From assembly GCA_033032865.1 (NCBI GenBank), contig JAWHQI010000019.1:16162001-16226000 (forward strand): a DNA stretch of 64,000 bases. The letters run 5' to 3'. Position numbers and translations under genes: made by a program. Shown piece after piece: positions 23,108-33,942 of the stretch. The notes beneath the pieces were generated by a model. That model searched no databases, was not told where the DNA came from, and worked only from the letters and a program-made list of their open reading frames with translations. This DNA is from Dactylorhiza incarnata (lineage: Eukaryota; Streptophyta; Magnoliopsida; Asparagales; Orchidaceae). Position 1 is the stretch's first letter. Every line of letters begins with the position of its first letter.

Positions 23108-24126
23108 TAGTTGTACTTTTTTTTTGTGCATTGAAGTGAGTGGAAGTAAAATTATTTGTGTTTTATCGTGCTTTTACTTTACATATTACTTGTATTTTTG
23201 ATTAAAACATGTGTTTACTCTACTCAAAAATAAACTTATGTGCACATCATTATCTTCCATAACACTTCTTCTCATGAGTATTGGATCCTAATGCTAATTC
23301 TATATCACTCTTTGCTTATGAAATGCACTAGATAACCTAGCATGTTTTTTATAATGTTTGGTATGATTTGAAATTGTGAATTGAAATAGCATTGTAGTAA
23401 TCTCTTTGTGATAGTATTATTTCATGCTTGGTTATATTTGTCAACCATAAAAGTTTTTCATTGAAACATGATTTACATAAACATCTTCTTTTTGAAATTA
23501 AACTCATACATCTTTTTATGGATTATTCTTGATTACAATAAGATGTTTCATAAGTCTTCCGTATCATCACCATATAACTTTTACCTTGCACTTTCATGCT
23601 TATATCAAGTCTTAAATCTCAATTTTTTTTCTTACAAAAAAGTAGTAGACTTGCTTGGTAAAATTTATATTAGTTATTCTAACACGCATATCATTTCTTA
23701 TGCTAAAAACTCTGATTTATTTATATGAAACTTTCATGCTAAACACCACTCCAACAAGTAAAATATCGCCTATAAAATCATCCTCTTTTTATTGAATTTC
23801 AAATCAATATCTTCTTCTCTAATTGTTATAAGGATGTTGTTTCTTTATTCCAAAATGCTTTACCTCTTATCTTTATAAAGTTAGTTTTTTTTTGAAATTC
23901 CAAAACATCTTCTTTTTGAGCTTGAACTCTTATTTAGTATTATGATGTTTTTTTTTTGAAATCTTCCGCAATACTCAAACTCTGATTCATTCTTTTCAAT
24001 ATAGCGATGGGAGTGTTCTCATAAAGACAAATAAAAATAAAAACCCATAGGCTATAAATTATCATTAAGGTTTAAATGCTTAATGGTTCCGATAATTATT
24101 ATCTATGACTTCATATATCACCATAG

Positions 24127-24345
24127 CGGGGGCGTAGGGTTGTAGACATTAGATAACCTTATCTCTAGTCATGTCTTGTCCTTAACCGGGGAGGGTTCCA
24201 TTGGGGCCTTGCGAGGCACTAGGGGGAAAGAGTGTTAGGTTAAGTGTGTGTCTAGTATTTGCATATGGGACTAACACCCCAACCTACAGCTTGTTTGCAG
24301 CTCCTCATGCCCATCCGTCACTTAGTACGGGGCTGGGTGTAGACG
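24127..24345 (+). other. Conserved noncoding block, Co-C
   Basis: Sense-strand island with AACCGGGGAGGGTTCCATTG, CCTTGCGAGGCACT, GCATATGGGACTAACACCCC, GCAGCTCCTCATGCCCATCC and CACTTAGTACGGGG; counterpart of 9711-9936 and 16314-16541 on the other strand. Confidence 0.65.
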
Positions 24346-24579
24346 TATTGTCTGGGTAGATTGGTTACTTGGAAATCACTATTTTTTATGCTTAAAACTC
24401 TTATATAAAGGGGAAATCATTACTTTTGCTCAAACTAAAAACTCTGATATATTTATACAAAAATTATTCTAACAAGTGGCTCTAAAACTCCTTATCATTT
24501 CCTTCTCACTCAGAAGCTCGATCATGCTTTTATTATCCAACTATTATGTGGTGCATCCCTACCCACTTTTGCTAATAAC

Positions 24580-24765
24580 AAAGGGGGAGAACTAACATGA
24601 TAAAATGCTAAAGGGGGAGAACTAACATGATAAATATAATCTGCTATCAAAATGCAATTCACATAGTGGGAGCATTCACATAGGGGGAGCATACATATTA
24701 GGGGAGCATACATATTAGGGGAGCATTCACATAGGGGGAGCATGTATTTAGGGGGAGCAATTCTA
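24580..24765 (+). repeat. Polypurine-tract-like array, Co-C
   Basis: At least seven 'agggggag' motifs: two 'aaagggggagaactaacatg' units, then five 'aggggagcat'-type units, 130-310 nt before the functional-looking tract at 24881-24892. Antisense counterparts occur in Co-B near 7560-7660 and 14095-14210. Confidence 0.75.
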
Positions 24766-24892
24766 AATGCTAAAATCAATAATTATCCTAAAGTCATCAC
24801 TCTCACACACGCACAAGTATAGTCTCATCATGCTTATTTATTAATCCTTTGTTTTATCATTAATGGATTTGTTATTATCAAAAGGGGGAGTT

Positions 24893-26069
24893 TGTTGGAA
24901 CATGGTCTTCCGCATCTCCTAGGTTTGAGAATAACAAATCCTATGTGTATTTGATCTTGTGTGTTCAAGTGTGCAGGTTAACATTGTCCATATGACTCAA
25001 GGAGTACTCATGATGACTGCCCCCAAAATTGAAGCCAAAATTCGAAAAGGCTCACTAGCGTCGGCGGTAGCGATAGCGCCCGACGCTAGCGATGATTAGC
25101 GCTATTCCGGCAGTGTTTTTAGAAAGAGCTAGCGCACGGCGGTAGCTACTAGCGCTGGCGGTAGCATGGCGCACAAGAGGCATAGAGCAAAATGTTGCCG
25201 CGGATTGAAGATCCTGCCGCGCAAAACGTTTCCTAATCCGGGCTAGCGCCGGCGGTAGCGCTAGCGTCGGCGGTAGCGCTAGCGTCGGCGGTAGCGCTAG
25301 CGCCGGCGGTAGCGCTAGCGCCGGCGGTAGCGCTAGCGCCGGCGGTAGCGTGAAGGCTATAAATTGGATGCTTTGGCTCCGTCTTCTTCATCCTCCTACA
25401 ATCCCAAACTCCAGAGCTTCGTGCCACAGCAGAGAGATGAAGATTCAGAGTGATACTCCCACAAATCCATGAAGGCTTAAGGAGATTCGTGGAGAAGATT
25501 TCAACACGCTTCATCATCGTGACGAAAGACCGCATCGACTACGATCATACTCTGCGTCTTCGTCTACTTCTCCAAGAGATCCAAATAGAGGGAGTTTTTA
25601 TATTATTGTCTTTTTCATTTCACATCTTTTCTTGTAATCGTTTAAGTGAAATCGCCTCATGTTGGCGACTAGGTCTGGGGTAGGACTTAGGGCTGAAATT
25701 CGCCTCGTGTTGGCGACTAGATCTAGGCTAGGTCTAGGGGGTGCTCGAGGCCTTTCTGGGGATAGATTGGCTAGAGCGGCTTGAGGCCGTATCTGGGGAG
25801 AGATCGGCTAAAGCCAACCGGTTCGTGGGGATACGTGTCGGTATAGAAAAAGAAAAAGAGTTTTTATTATTCGCCTCCGATCTCTAGCGCCATTGAGATC
25901 AAGTTTTGTAAAACTTATTTAATATCAATAAATCTTGTCTCACTTTTTTGTTTTACTTGACTTCTTGTTTTATTATTGCAATATTCCAAAGTTTTCTAAA
26001 TAAAATATATAGTTTTTTAAAACCCTTATTCACCCCCCCCCCCCTCTAAGGGAGCCGACCGATCCAACA
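24893..26069 (+). repeat. Co-C 3' LTR
   Basis: 1177 bp, 72 bp longer than the 5' LTR. The difference equals four extra 18-bp word units at 25243-25350, give or take small indels elsewhere. The preceding 'aaaagggggagtt' is the polypurine tract. Confidence 0.93.
25065..25350 (+). repeat. Co-C 3' LTR word array with six tandem 18-bp units
   Basis: Six adjacent units of CTAGCGYCGGCGGTAGCG at 25243-25350 (the 5' LTR has two) plus scattered words upstream, ending seven bases before the TATA box at 25358. Confidence 0.92.
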
Positions 26070-26292
26070 ACCCTCAATAACCGCTACCATTGAAAACCAT
26101 AAAAACTATAATAGATGTACCTATGGTAGAGGTTTCAGGATGCCACAATATATTATGTAACCGCTACCATACCCTATGACCACAGCGACAGATGCAACAC
26201 ACACGCAACCGCAACCGTATCCCTACAGTAGCGGTTTTTTAATATATAGTAGCTATTTTTAAGCGCTACCATATGCATGATATGGTGTAGTG
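26070..26292 (-). mobile_element. CACTA-like DNA transposon fragment
   Basis: The right end reads CACTACACCATA on the minus strand (26292 inward). Inside are repeated subterminal words 'aaccgctaccat', 'gcgctaccat' and their complements, as in CACTA (EnSpm-like) termini. It interrupts Co-B unit 2 just after the gag WVPKG motif. The left remnant would lie at about 17883-17982 ('aatggtagc' at 17972), on the other side of Co-C; no opposite CACTA end is visible there, so the element is truncated. No transposase. Confidence 0.5.
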
Positions 26293-27733
26293 TATCCAAA
26301 GGGGACCAAGTGTGGTGGTTCCTTTGGGTACCCAAATATAACGTGCTTGCTTTTGGGGGAGATGGAAATGAATGAGCCCTTCTGAGTGGAGTTTGTGTTT
26401 CATCTTTAACTTTGGAACTCCATTCAAACCTTGGTTTAATATTATTTTTATGCATCAACTTTCCATTATGATTGTTTTTATTCTGAAGAGTATAATTGTA
26501 ATGATGATTGAAAATATTTTTCATAGGAAATTTGTGCACATCTATTTTTAAGTTGGGAGAATAATGTTTTTGTAAATAATAGTGATTGGGATTTTGATTT
26601 ACAAATACTTTGTGTTCCTTACTCCCATTTTAGGTTTAGTCAAGCCAATCATATTCAACTTTTTTTTAGATATTACTTGATATTGTGAATTTATGTATTG
26701 TGAATTTTTATTCATAATTTTCATGAGCAAATTGATTTTTGTTTTTAATTCATCGTTCTTAATTTTTAAATTATGTCTAGCTTTATGATACGCAATTGTG
26801 CTATTTTTAAGAGTTGAAACAATTGAATCAATATGATTTTGATATTTATTTCTATATTCCTTAAATGCTTTACCTCTTATCTCTTCAATTTTAATTTTTC
26901 AAAGAAGGGTTTTCTAAACATAATCTTTCATGTTGTTCTTTTACAAAAATAAATTCTTTTTCAAGTTCTTTGTATTTTTCTTTTAATTCATTATAATCAA
27001 TACAAGGCGTGGAGTTTTCAAATGAAGAGCATCATGGAGAATTAAACACATCAATTTTGGATTCTACATTCACATTAGCTTTCAAAGTTTTATTTTCTAA
27101 ACGTAGTTTTGCATTAGCCTTTTTTAATTTCTTAATCTTACGTTTAGTAGTTTGTAGCAATTGAAATGTAGAAATAGAGGTACAAACGATGGATTTCGAT
27201 TTCCTTACATTGCTTGTGGACGATGCAATATTCGAACATATAGTTCCTTTGACATCTTTTTGGCACTCCTCTTCCAAAGATAAGATTTCTTCTTCTCTTC
27301 CACTTGATGTGCACTCCATTGATCCATCATGAGAGGAGCTTTCTTCAATATCTTTGCAAGCTTGTATGTTCTCCTTGTCTTGCATTTGTTCAATACCTGT
27401 AGAAGGAGAATCATAAGTTCTTTCAAGAGAATTCCATATTTCATATGCGGTAGGTAAATTATAAATAAGTTTGAAAATATTTTGATCTAACGCACAAAAT
27501 AAACTATTCATAGATTTTGCATTTAAAACCAATTCGTTTCTATTTAATACGCTAGGTGGATTTTCAATAATAATGTTCAAAACATCTATGCCTAAGGACT
27601 TGAGAAAATTTTCCATTAAATTTTTTCACCTTTTATAATTTTTCCCTTCGAATAAAGGTGGTGCAAGTGATTTTTCATTTATATAAAAAATTTCCCCACA
27701 AGTAAAAGCGAGATTATGATCAAGAGACGTCAT
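26293..27733 (-). pseudogene. Co-B unit 2 gag
   Basis: Starts at ATG 27733 (MTSLDH). A TGA near 27628 breaks the N-terminal region, the frame reopens (27616-27032: KSLGIDV...AYEIWNSLERTYDSPS...KKLKKANAKLRLENK), another stop follows, and about 25 nt covering the CAKC motif are deleted near 26895. The C-terminal part (26539-26293) keeps FEWSSKVKDE and a frame-shifted WVPKG segment that ends exactly at the CACTA-like insertion. Same family as unit 1 and Co-C gag. Inactive. Confidence 0.82.
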
Positions 27734-27767
27734 TATTCCCGGTGGTGAAACCGATTTGGAATAACCT

Positions 27768-27780
27768 GGCTCTGATACCA
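27768..27780 (-). promoter_or_regulatory. Co-B unit 2 primer-binding site
   Basis: Minus-strand TGGTATCAGAGCC two bases from the LTR-C end. Confidence 0.9.
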
Positions 27781-27782
27781 CT

Positions 27783-28593
27783 TGTTGGATCTTTAGGTGC
27801 CCTTAGAGAGGGGGGGGGGGGGGGTGAATAAGGGCTTTAAAAACTTTAAACTTTAATAGAAAACTTTTGATATTTTGGTAGAAGTAAGTTAAGTCAAAAG
27901 TAAATAGATAATGAAATTAGAAATGAAATCAATATTATTAAACAAGAAAAGACATGATTATCATTTATAAAATTGATTACAAAATCAAATTTCAATGACG
28001 CTAGAAATCGAAGCGAATAATATGAAAACCCTTTTTGTTTTCTATACCGACTCGTATCCCCATGAACCGGTTGGCTTTAGCCGATCTCTCCCCAGATACG
28101 GCCTCAAGCAGCTCTAGCCTTCCTAATCCCAGAAAGGCCTCGAGCACCCCCTAGATCTACTCCCTAGAGCTAGTCGCCAACACAAGGCGAATTACTCTCT
28201 AAGTCCTACACAGACCTAGTCGCCAACACGAGGCGAATTCACGAACCGATTACAAAGATAAAAATAAAAGTCAAATACAAAAGACAAATATGAAACTCCC
28301 TATGAGGTAATCTGAAGGAGACGCAGAAGAATCACTGAAGATCGTTGAAGTCCAAGCATGCGTTCTTCGCGTTGAGTTAGCGTGTTGATCCAAGCCTCCT
28401 TCGATTCCTCCTTTTGAAATTGAGTGTTAGAAGTGTTGGTCTGGAAATACGGCCCTCACAAAGTTTCTGAAGTGCTGGAATAGGGCTCTCTTCAATCAGT
28501 AATTGGAGAAGACAAAATCCACCTTTTATAGGACTTGAAGCTAACGCTGGCATTAAGAGTTAACGCCAGTTGTTGACTCAGTATAGAAATAAC
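27783..28593 (-). repeat. Co-B LTR-C, left part
   Basis: U5-side 811 bp of the outer 5' LTR. Interrupted after 'gaaataac' by Co-D; continues at 35130. Total about 1.42 kb, like LTR-A and LTR-B. TATA box at 28524-28530. Confidence 0.9.
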
Positions 28594-29775
28594 TGTTAAA
28601 ATTTTTGATTTGAATCGTTTAGGAGTAAGCAGGAGTTGCATCAACAGAGTTATAGCCAAACAACCGCAATACCAAACATCAACACAAAAGACTTTATTGA
28701 ATCACAAACTTCATTTACAGTGCGAGACATGCATGGCGAGACATGATTCATAAGAATCACGAAGGAGAGAAGAACAAACACACCAAAAACAAAACTGGCG
28801 GTATGACAAGCAGAGACCGCACAGATCGCTCGACACAGAGATCGCCCGGCTTGACCTGAGACTACGCGAACAAAAAAATAGACAGACCGCCTTCACTGCA
28901 AGACCGACACCTCAGACTGCACAAACTGGAGCTTATTGAACTGAACAAAGAACTGAAGCTGTTGCCAGACCGCAACTCAGATCGCCTAACCGCTGAAGGT
29001 CGCCTGATCGCCGAGTTCGCTGCGAACAGCACAAGAACCAGTTCATAGACAAGCCACTGCCGAACTGTTACCCAAGCCGCTGGGGAATTACCAAGGAAGG
29101 AGACCGCAACCTGCTGACTGCAAACCTGTGAACACAACAAACAGTCAACTCGCTTCCGAGATCGCCTGACCTCAAAGTTGAGACCGCACGAATTAACCCA
29201 GGCTCTAGTTCTTACAATTCTCGTTATGAATGACGGGCCCTGCACCTCTATTTATAGGCGGGTAGATGGATGTCGTCACCGCACAAGAGAGATACAATCA
29301 CCACCCATCAGATCGCCAGCAGTCTCACAAGGGCAGACCGCGCGATCACACAACATGGACAACCTTCCGTCCAAGACCGCAGATCAGCAGACAGATCGTG
29401 CACAAGTTGCGCGAACACGAGACCGCGCACAAACAGTGCGGGCACAAGAACGCTCCTTCCTTAGATCACCCGGAGTAAACCAAGAACCATCTGGCCGACT
29501 TTGAACAAGTCGCCAGATCGCTAATCACAAACCGCCCGATCACAGCGGTTACATGAAAATAGACCGCCCGGTCTTCTGCAAAGGAGATAAACAATCCAAG
29601 CAGAACAACCCGGGACGGGACCGCAACAACCAGGAACAAACCGGTCAACCAGCAGACCGCCAGAACCAGACCGGCAGAACAGACCGGCAGAGCACAAGCA
29701 CAGACCACGCGGTCTCTGCGGTCGCCCAAAATCAGACCGCCTGGTCACCTCCACTTCACTTCAATAATTTCAACA
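28594..29775 (-). repeat. Co-D 3' LTR
   Basis: Minus-sense TGTTGAAATTATTG...; the last bases (plus 28594 on) are changed to tgttaaaa. TATA box on minus at 29251-29256 (CCTATAAATAGAGG). Rich in GACCGC/GCGGTC words on both sides of the TATA box, densest at 29500-29760. Confidence 0.93.
29500..29760 (-). repeat. Co-D 3' LTR dyad words (GACCGCCCGGTC type)
   Basis: Repeated GACCGCCCGGTC, AGACCGC and CCGGCAGA words, including 'gaccgcccggtc' at 29562 and 'cagaccggcagaacagaccg' near 29672; the same pattern is at 34840-35100. Confidence 0.8.
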
Positions 29776-29794
29776 CTCCCCCTTGAAGTGGGAA
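29776..29794 (-). other. Co-D polypurine tract
   Basis: Minus-strand TTCCCACTTCAAGGGGGAG abuts the 3' LTR; expected plus-strand primer site. Confidence 0.85.
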
Positions 29795-29801
29795 GTGGAA
29801 A

Positions 29802-32800
29802 CTAGCCCGAGTAAACTCCGCAACCGGGAAAATGGTCCTTTTGCCAGCGGCTTTGTGAAGATATTTGCAACATTGTCCGCACTCCGAACATGCTCAACCA
29901 TAAGAGATCCTCCCAACACCTTTTCATGAATGAATGGTGTTCAATCTCAATATGCTTGGTCCTCGCCTGACAGATTGGATTATTAACCAGCTTGAGAGCA
30001 CTCTCATTGTCCCCGCGTAGCATAGTGGGACCTCGTACCTCCTCATGAACGTCCTCTACCAACCTTCTGAGCCAATCGACTTCCTGAGCTGCCAAGGCCG
30101 AAGCCTTGTATTCCGCTTCTGTGGTAGATACAGACACCGAGTCCTGCTTTTTGCTGCACCAAGAAATAGCTGCGGGGCCCGTCATAAAGACAAAGCCAGA
30201 CGTTGATCTCCGATCATCCACGTCTCCCCCGTAATCAGCATCCATGTATCCAAGCAACTCCAAGCTTGACCCTCTCCTATATAGGATACCCAAATCAGAG
30301 GTCGACTTCATATATTTCAAAATTCCTTTTGCCACAAGAAGATGAGGCTTTCGTGGCTCCGCCATGTACCGACTGACTTTGCCAACTGCATAAGCAATAT
30401 CAGGCCTCGTGATGGTCAAGCAGATCAAGCTCCCAACCAGAGCTCGGAACACCAACGGATCAGATAGAACTCTCCCCTCATCCTTCCGAAGTTTATGATG
30501 CTGTTCCAGAGGTATAGAGTTGTTCTTCCCTTCCTCCTTGCCAAATCGTTGAACGATCCGCTCCGCATATCCGGCCTGAGAAACGAGCACTCCGCTCTCC
30601 CGCATCTGAACCTCGAGTCCAAGGAAATGGTGAAGCTCACCCAGATCCTTCATCTCAAATCTGATAGCAAGCTCGGCTCTCAGCCTTGCTACTGCCTCCA
30701 TCGAGTTCCCGGTGACAATCATGTCATCCACATACAGCAAGACGATGACCCGAAGTTCCCCCTCCTTCTTGACGAACAAGCTAGAATCAGAGTCTGAAGC
30801 AAAGAACCCGCAGAATAGAAGATATTCCGCGATCTTTCCATACCACGCCTGAGGCGCTTGCTTCAACCCATACAGGGCTTTCTTCAGTTTGCAGACGTAG
30901 TCCGGACACTCCTCCGAGATGAAGCACGGTGGTTGGATCATAAAGATATCCTTGTCGATCTCACCGTATAAGAAAGCATTCTTCACATCAAGCTGCCAAA
31001 TCTCCCATCCACTTGAAGCCGCCAAAGCAATAACAAATCGGACCGAAGTCATCTTTGCCACTGGACTAAATGTATCATCATAATCTTCACCATACTGCTG
31101 TGAGAACCTGCAAGCCACAAGGCGAGCCTTGTATCGCTCGATCGTACCGTCAACTTTCTTCTTGAGTTTATAGACCCACTTGCATGTCATAGGGGTAATG
31201 CCCTTGGGCCTGGGCACTAGAGACCAAGTCTCATTCTTCTTGAGAGCATCCATCTCCTCTTGCATAGCAATGTCCCACTGCTTCACGCCTTTAGCTTTGT
31301 CAAAGCTCGATGGCTCCCTCTCATCCAAGGGACCAGCAAAGAAACATGAGACAAAGCTCACCATGTTTCCTCCTGTGTATCGATCCGGTGGTTTGATAGT
31401 CCTCTTCGACCTCCTAAGAGGTTTCACCTGACTAGCCACCTCCTCAGCTGCTTCTTCTGTGCTAGCTCCTCTTCCAGATGAACTTGGAGCATCACTCCCC
31501 CTACTTCCAGAACCTGAAGCCTCCATCTCTGAGCTTGACACAACGGGAGCTCCTGGTGAAACAGACAACTCCACTTGAAGATTTTCCGCACCCTTCCCTT
31601 CTTCATCAACCCTGCTCCGCGGTAGTTCAACTCCTGAACTCCCCTTGTAGGAAGTCACCTCATTGAACACCACATTCCGAGATACAAAAGATCTTCGAGT
31701 CTCAGGATCCATGCATCTCCATCCCTTCTTCCGCTCATCATATCCAACAAAGACTAGCTTCCTTGCTTTCGCATCTAGCTTTGTCCGAAGAGCATCAGGA
31801 ATATGCACATAACAGGTTGACCCGAACACCCGAAGGTGTGCAACACATGGTTTCTCCTTGAACATCAGTTCGTGAGGGGTCTTCATGTTGATAGGACTTA
31901 GAGGCATCCTGTTGATGACGTAAGTTGCACAAGACATTCCCTCCGCCCAGAAGGACTTTGGGATACTCTTGGCATGAAGCCAGCATTTGCAAGTTTCCGT
32001 CAGATGACGGATCTTCCATTCTGCAATGCTATTTTGCTGTGGAGTATGGGCACAAGTGAGCTCTCTCCGAACGTCGTGTTTCCTGCAAAAACTTGAGAAC
32101 TCACTAGAGGTGAACTCCCCACCATTGTTAGTTCTCAATTTTTTCACCCGCAGGCCTAACCGACCTTAAACTAGCTCCTTGAACTCCATGAACCTCGCAA
32201 AAGCATCCGACTTCTCTTTCAAAACATACACCCAGACATATCTTGTTTAATCGTCAATCAACACCAACATATATCTGTTTCCTCCAAGGCTTGGGGTGGC
32301 AGTCAGTCCCATCAAATCACCGTGAATGCACTCCAACGGCGCTTTGCATCTTGTTTGCGATTTATCAAATGGAAGTCGATGAGACTTACCAAACTGACAT
32401 CCCACACAAACATGACCGTCTCCATAGGAAGACAAGCTAGGCAAGCCCTTGACAAGGCCCCTTACCGCCATAGCCTTCAATTTGTCCATGCCTACATGCC
32501 CCAACCTTTCATGCCAGATAGCCGCGCTATCATTGTTCTTCATTTTACCAACATAGGTACTTGTCGATAACACGAACAAGTCCTTCACCCTCTTCCCAAC
32601 ATGGATAACATCTCCTTTTATCTCCGGTTGAGTTTTAAGAAACTTCACTTCTGTTGGGCCAAACAGAACGTGATAACTGGCATCGACTGCATTGGTCACA
32701 GAAAAGAGATTCTTCTTCATACCCGACACGTGATAAACACTCCTCAAGGTGATTGGACCCTTATCACTGCTCAAAGAGACAACTTCATCTTGTTCTACTG

Positions 32801-33791
32801 CATGAACAGAATTATCAGCCGTAATGATTGCATCGTTACCTGAGTAAGGCGCTAAAGAAGAGAACTTTGATTCATCCCCGGTGAGATGATGTCCACACCC
32901 TGAATCAACAATCCAATCCTCTTTGAGGTTGATGGCAGCCAAGGACTTAACGGGCATAACCGTCATATTAGCCGCAAAGGCTCCTTCCCATCCAGCTTCA
33001 TCAGACTTTGGCTTCTCCTTCTCCGCTGCATGTCCCGGCTGAAGATTAACCCGATAATCTTTCTTGAAGTGGCCGGTCTTATTGCACCTGGAGCACCTTG
33101 GTCCTTCTCCCTTCTTCTTCCCATCAGACTTAGGAGCATAACCCCTATCCTGCTGACCTGAAGTAGAGGGTCCATCATGACCCAACTTCTTCTTCTCCCA
33201 CTTCTTCTTCTTCTTCCGAGAGAACAACACATCACTATCTCCCCCAGAGATAGAAGTCCCCGCCATCTGTCTTGCCAAACTTTCTTGCGAAGCAAGTAAG
33301 TTCTCCAGCTCTAATAGAGATGGTTGATTTGCCCAACCCTGAACTGAAGTCACAAAAGCAAGATACTCCTTCCGCAACCCGCGGATAATATGTCTCTTCA
33401 ATTTTGCCTCCGAGATGGGCTCATCAGGGTCCAATGCAGAAATCTCTGCTGTGAGGTTCTTCATCTTGAGAAAGATGGTAGAAATAGAAAGATCACCTTG
33501 AGAGGCCTTCAGCAACTCATTTTCAAGAAACTGTAGCCGAGCTACATTCTTCTTATTAAACAACCCGTCCAAAGACGTCCAAATCTCAGCAGCAGATTTA
33601 CATCCAATGATGTGATCAAAAAGCTCTGGTGAGATAGCCCTCTTAAGTGTGAACTCTGCCTTAGCATTAGTCCTCCTCCAAAGTCTCACCTCTGCCATAT
33701 TATCTCCTGCTAGAAATATTTCTTGTGTGTCTTCTCCTCCAACTATCTCCCATAGATCCTCGCCAAGTAGCTCTCCATACATGTCCTCCAT
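29802..33791 (-). pseudogene. Co-D copia gag-pol polyprotein
   Basis: About 1330 codons in one frame, the usual length for a Tnt1-like copia polyprotein, interrupted by TAA codons at 32247-32249 and 32166-32168, both in integrase. In order: UBN2-type gag; zinc knuckle CSRCNKTGHFKKDY, where the final Cys is Tyr; aspartic protease with DSG (WIVDSGCGHHLTG); GAG-pre-integrase HHCC (WHERLGHVG...CVGCQFGKSH); integrase, with the second catalytic Asp replaced by Asn in LRTNNGGEF and the Glu kept; RT with WQLDVKNAFLYG and the intact YVDDMIVTG active site; RNase H with YMDADYGGD and STTEAEYKA. It would reverse-transcribe and integrate element RNA, but the stops and altered residues make it inactive. 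Start ATG 33791 follows a 139-nt leader after the primer-binding site. Confidence 0.96.
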
Positions 33792-33930
33792 TTCTTATAG
33801 TTAGTCGATGTAAGGAGTTCAATACAAAGCCCTCTTGCGTATCCACCTTCCATGGCAATCTATGTGGTCTCTTCTTCACAAAGACGATGGTAACTCAAGT
33901 TGATCACTACTTATCCACTCCAACAACCTA

Positions 33931-33942
33931 CCTCTGATACCA
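33931..33942 (-). promoter_or_regulatory. Co-D primer-binding site
   Basis: Minus-strand TGGTATCAGAGG directly at the LTR end; initiator tRNA-Met type. Confidence 0.93.

Larger units (their letters stand above)
20619..24892 (+). other. Co-C noncoding interior
   Basis: No supported gene over 4.2 kb; reading frames are short and AT-driven. Conserved islands: an internal LTR word (21898-21932), a structured module shared with the Gy-2 LTR (22280-22355), two hairpins (22873-22933 and 23047-23107), a 220-nt block (24127-24345), a polypurine-like array (24580-24765) and the true polypurine tract before the 3' LTR. Order and orientation match Co-B. Confidence 0.75.
17983..26069 (+). mobile_element. 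Co-C: gag-only copia element with two full LTRs
   Basis: LTRs 17983-19087 and 24893-26069, both TGTTGGAACATGG...GATCCAACA. Primer-binding site at 19090, polypurine tract (aaaagggggag) abutting the 3' LTR. Flanks gccct (17978-17982) and accct (26070-26074) form a 4/5 TSD. Interior: a broken gag (19136-20618), then over 4 kb of conserved noncoding sequence. It is a diverged relative of Co-B in the opposite orientation, inserted in a CACTA-like fragment inside Co-B unit 2. No pol, so non-autonomous. Confidence 0.9.

Noticed and set aside
25233..25535. Reading frame with a long Ala-Ser-Ala-Thr repeat
   Set aside because: It is the 18-bp LTR word read on the minus strand; it lies in U3 and has no homologue features.
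29178..29786. Overlapping Arg/Gln-rich frames in Co-D LTRs (also 34528-34939)
   Set aside because: Driven by GACCGC words in both LTRs; no domain.
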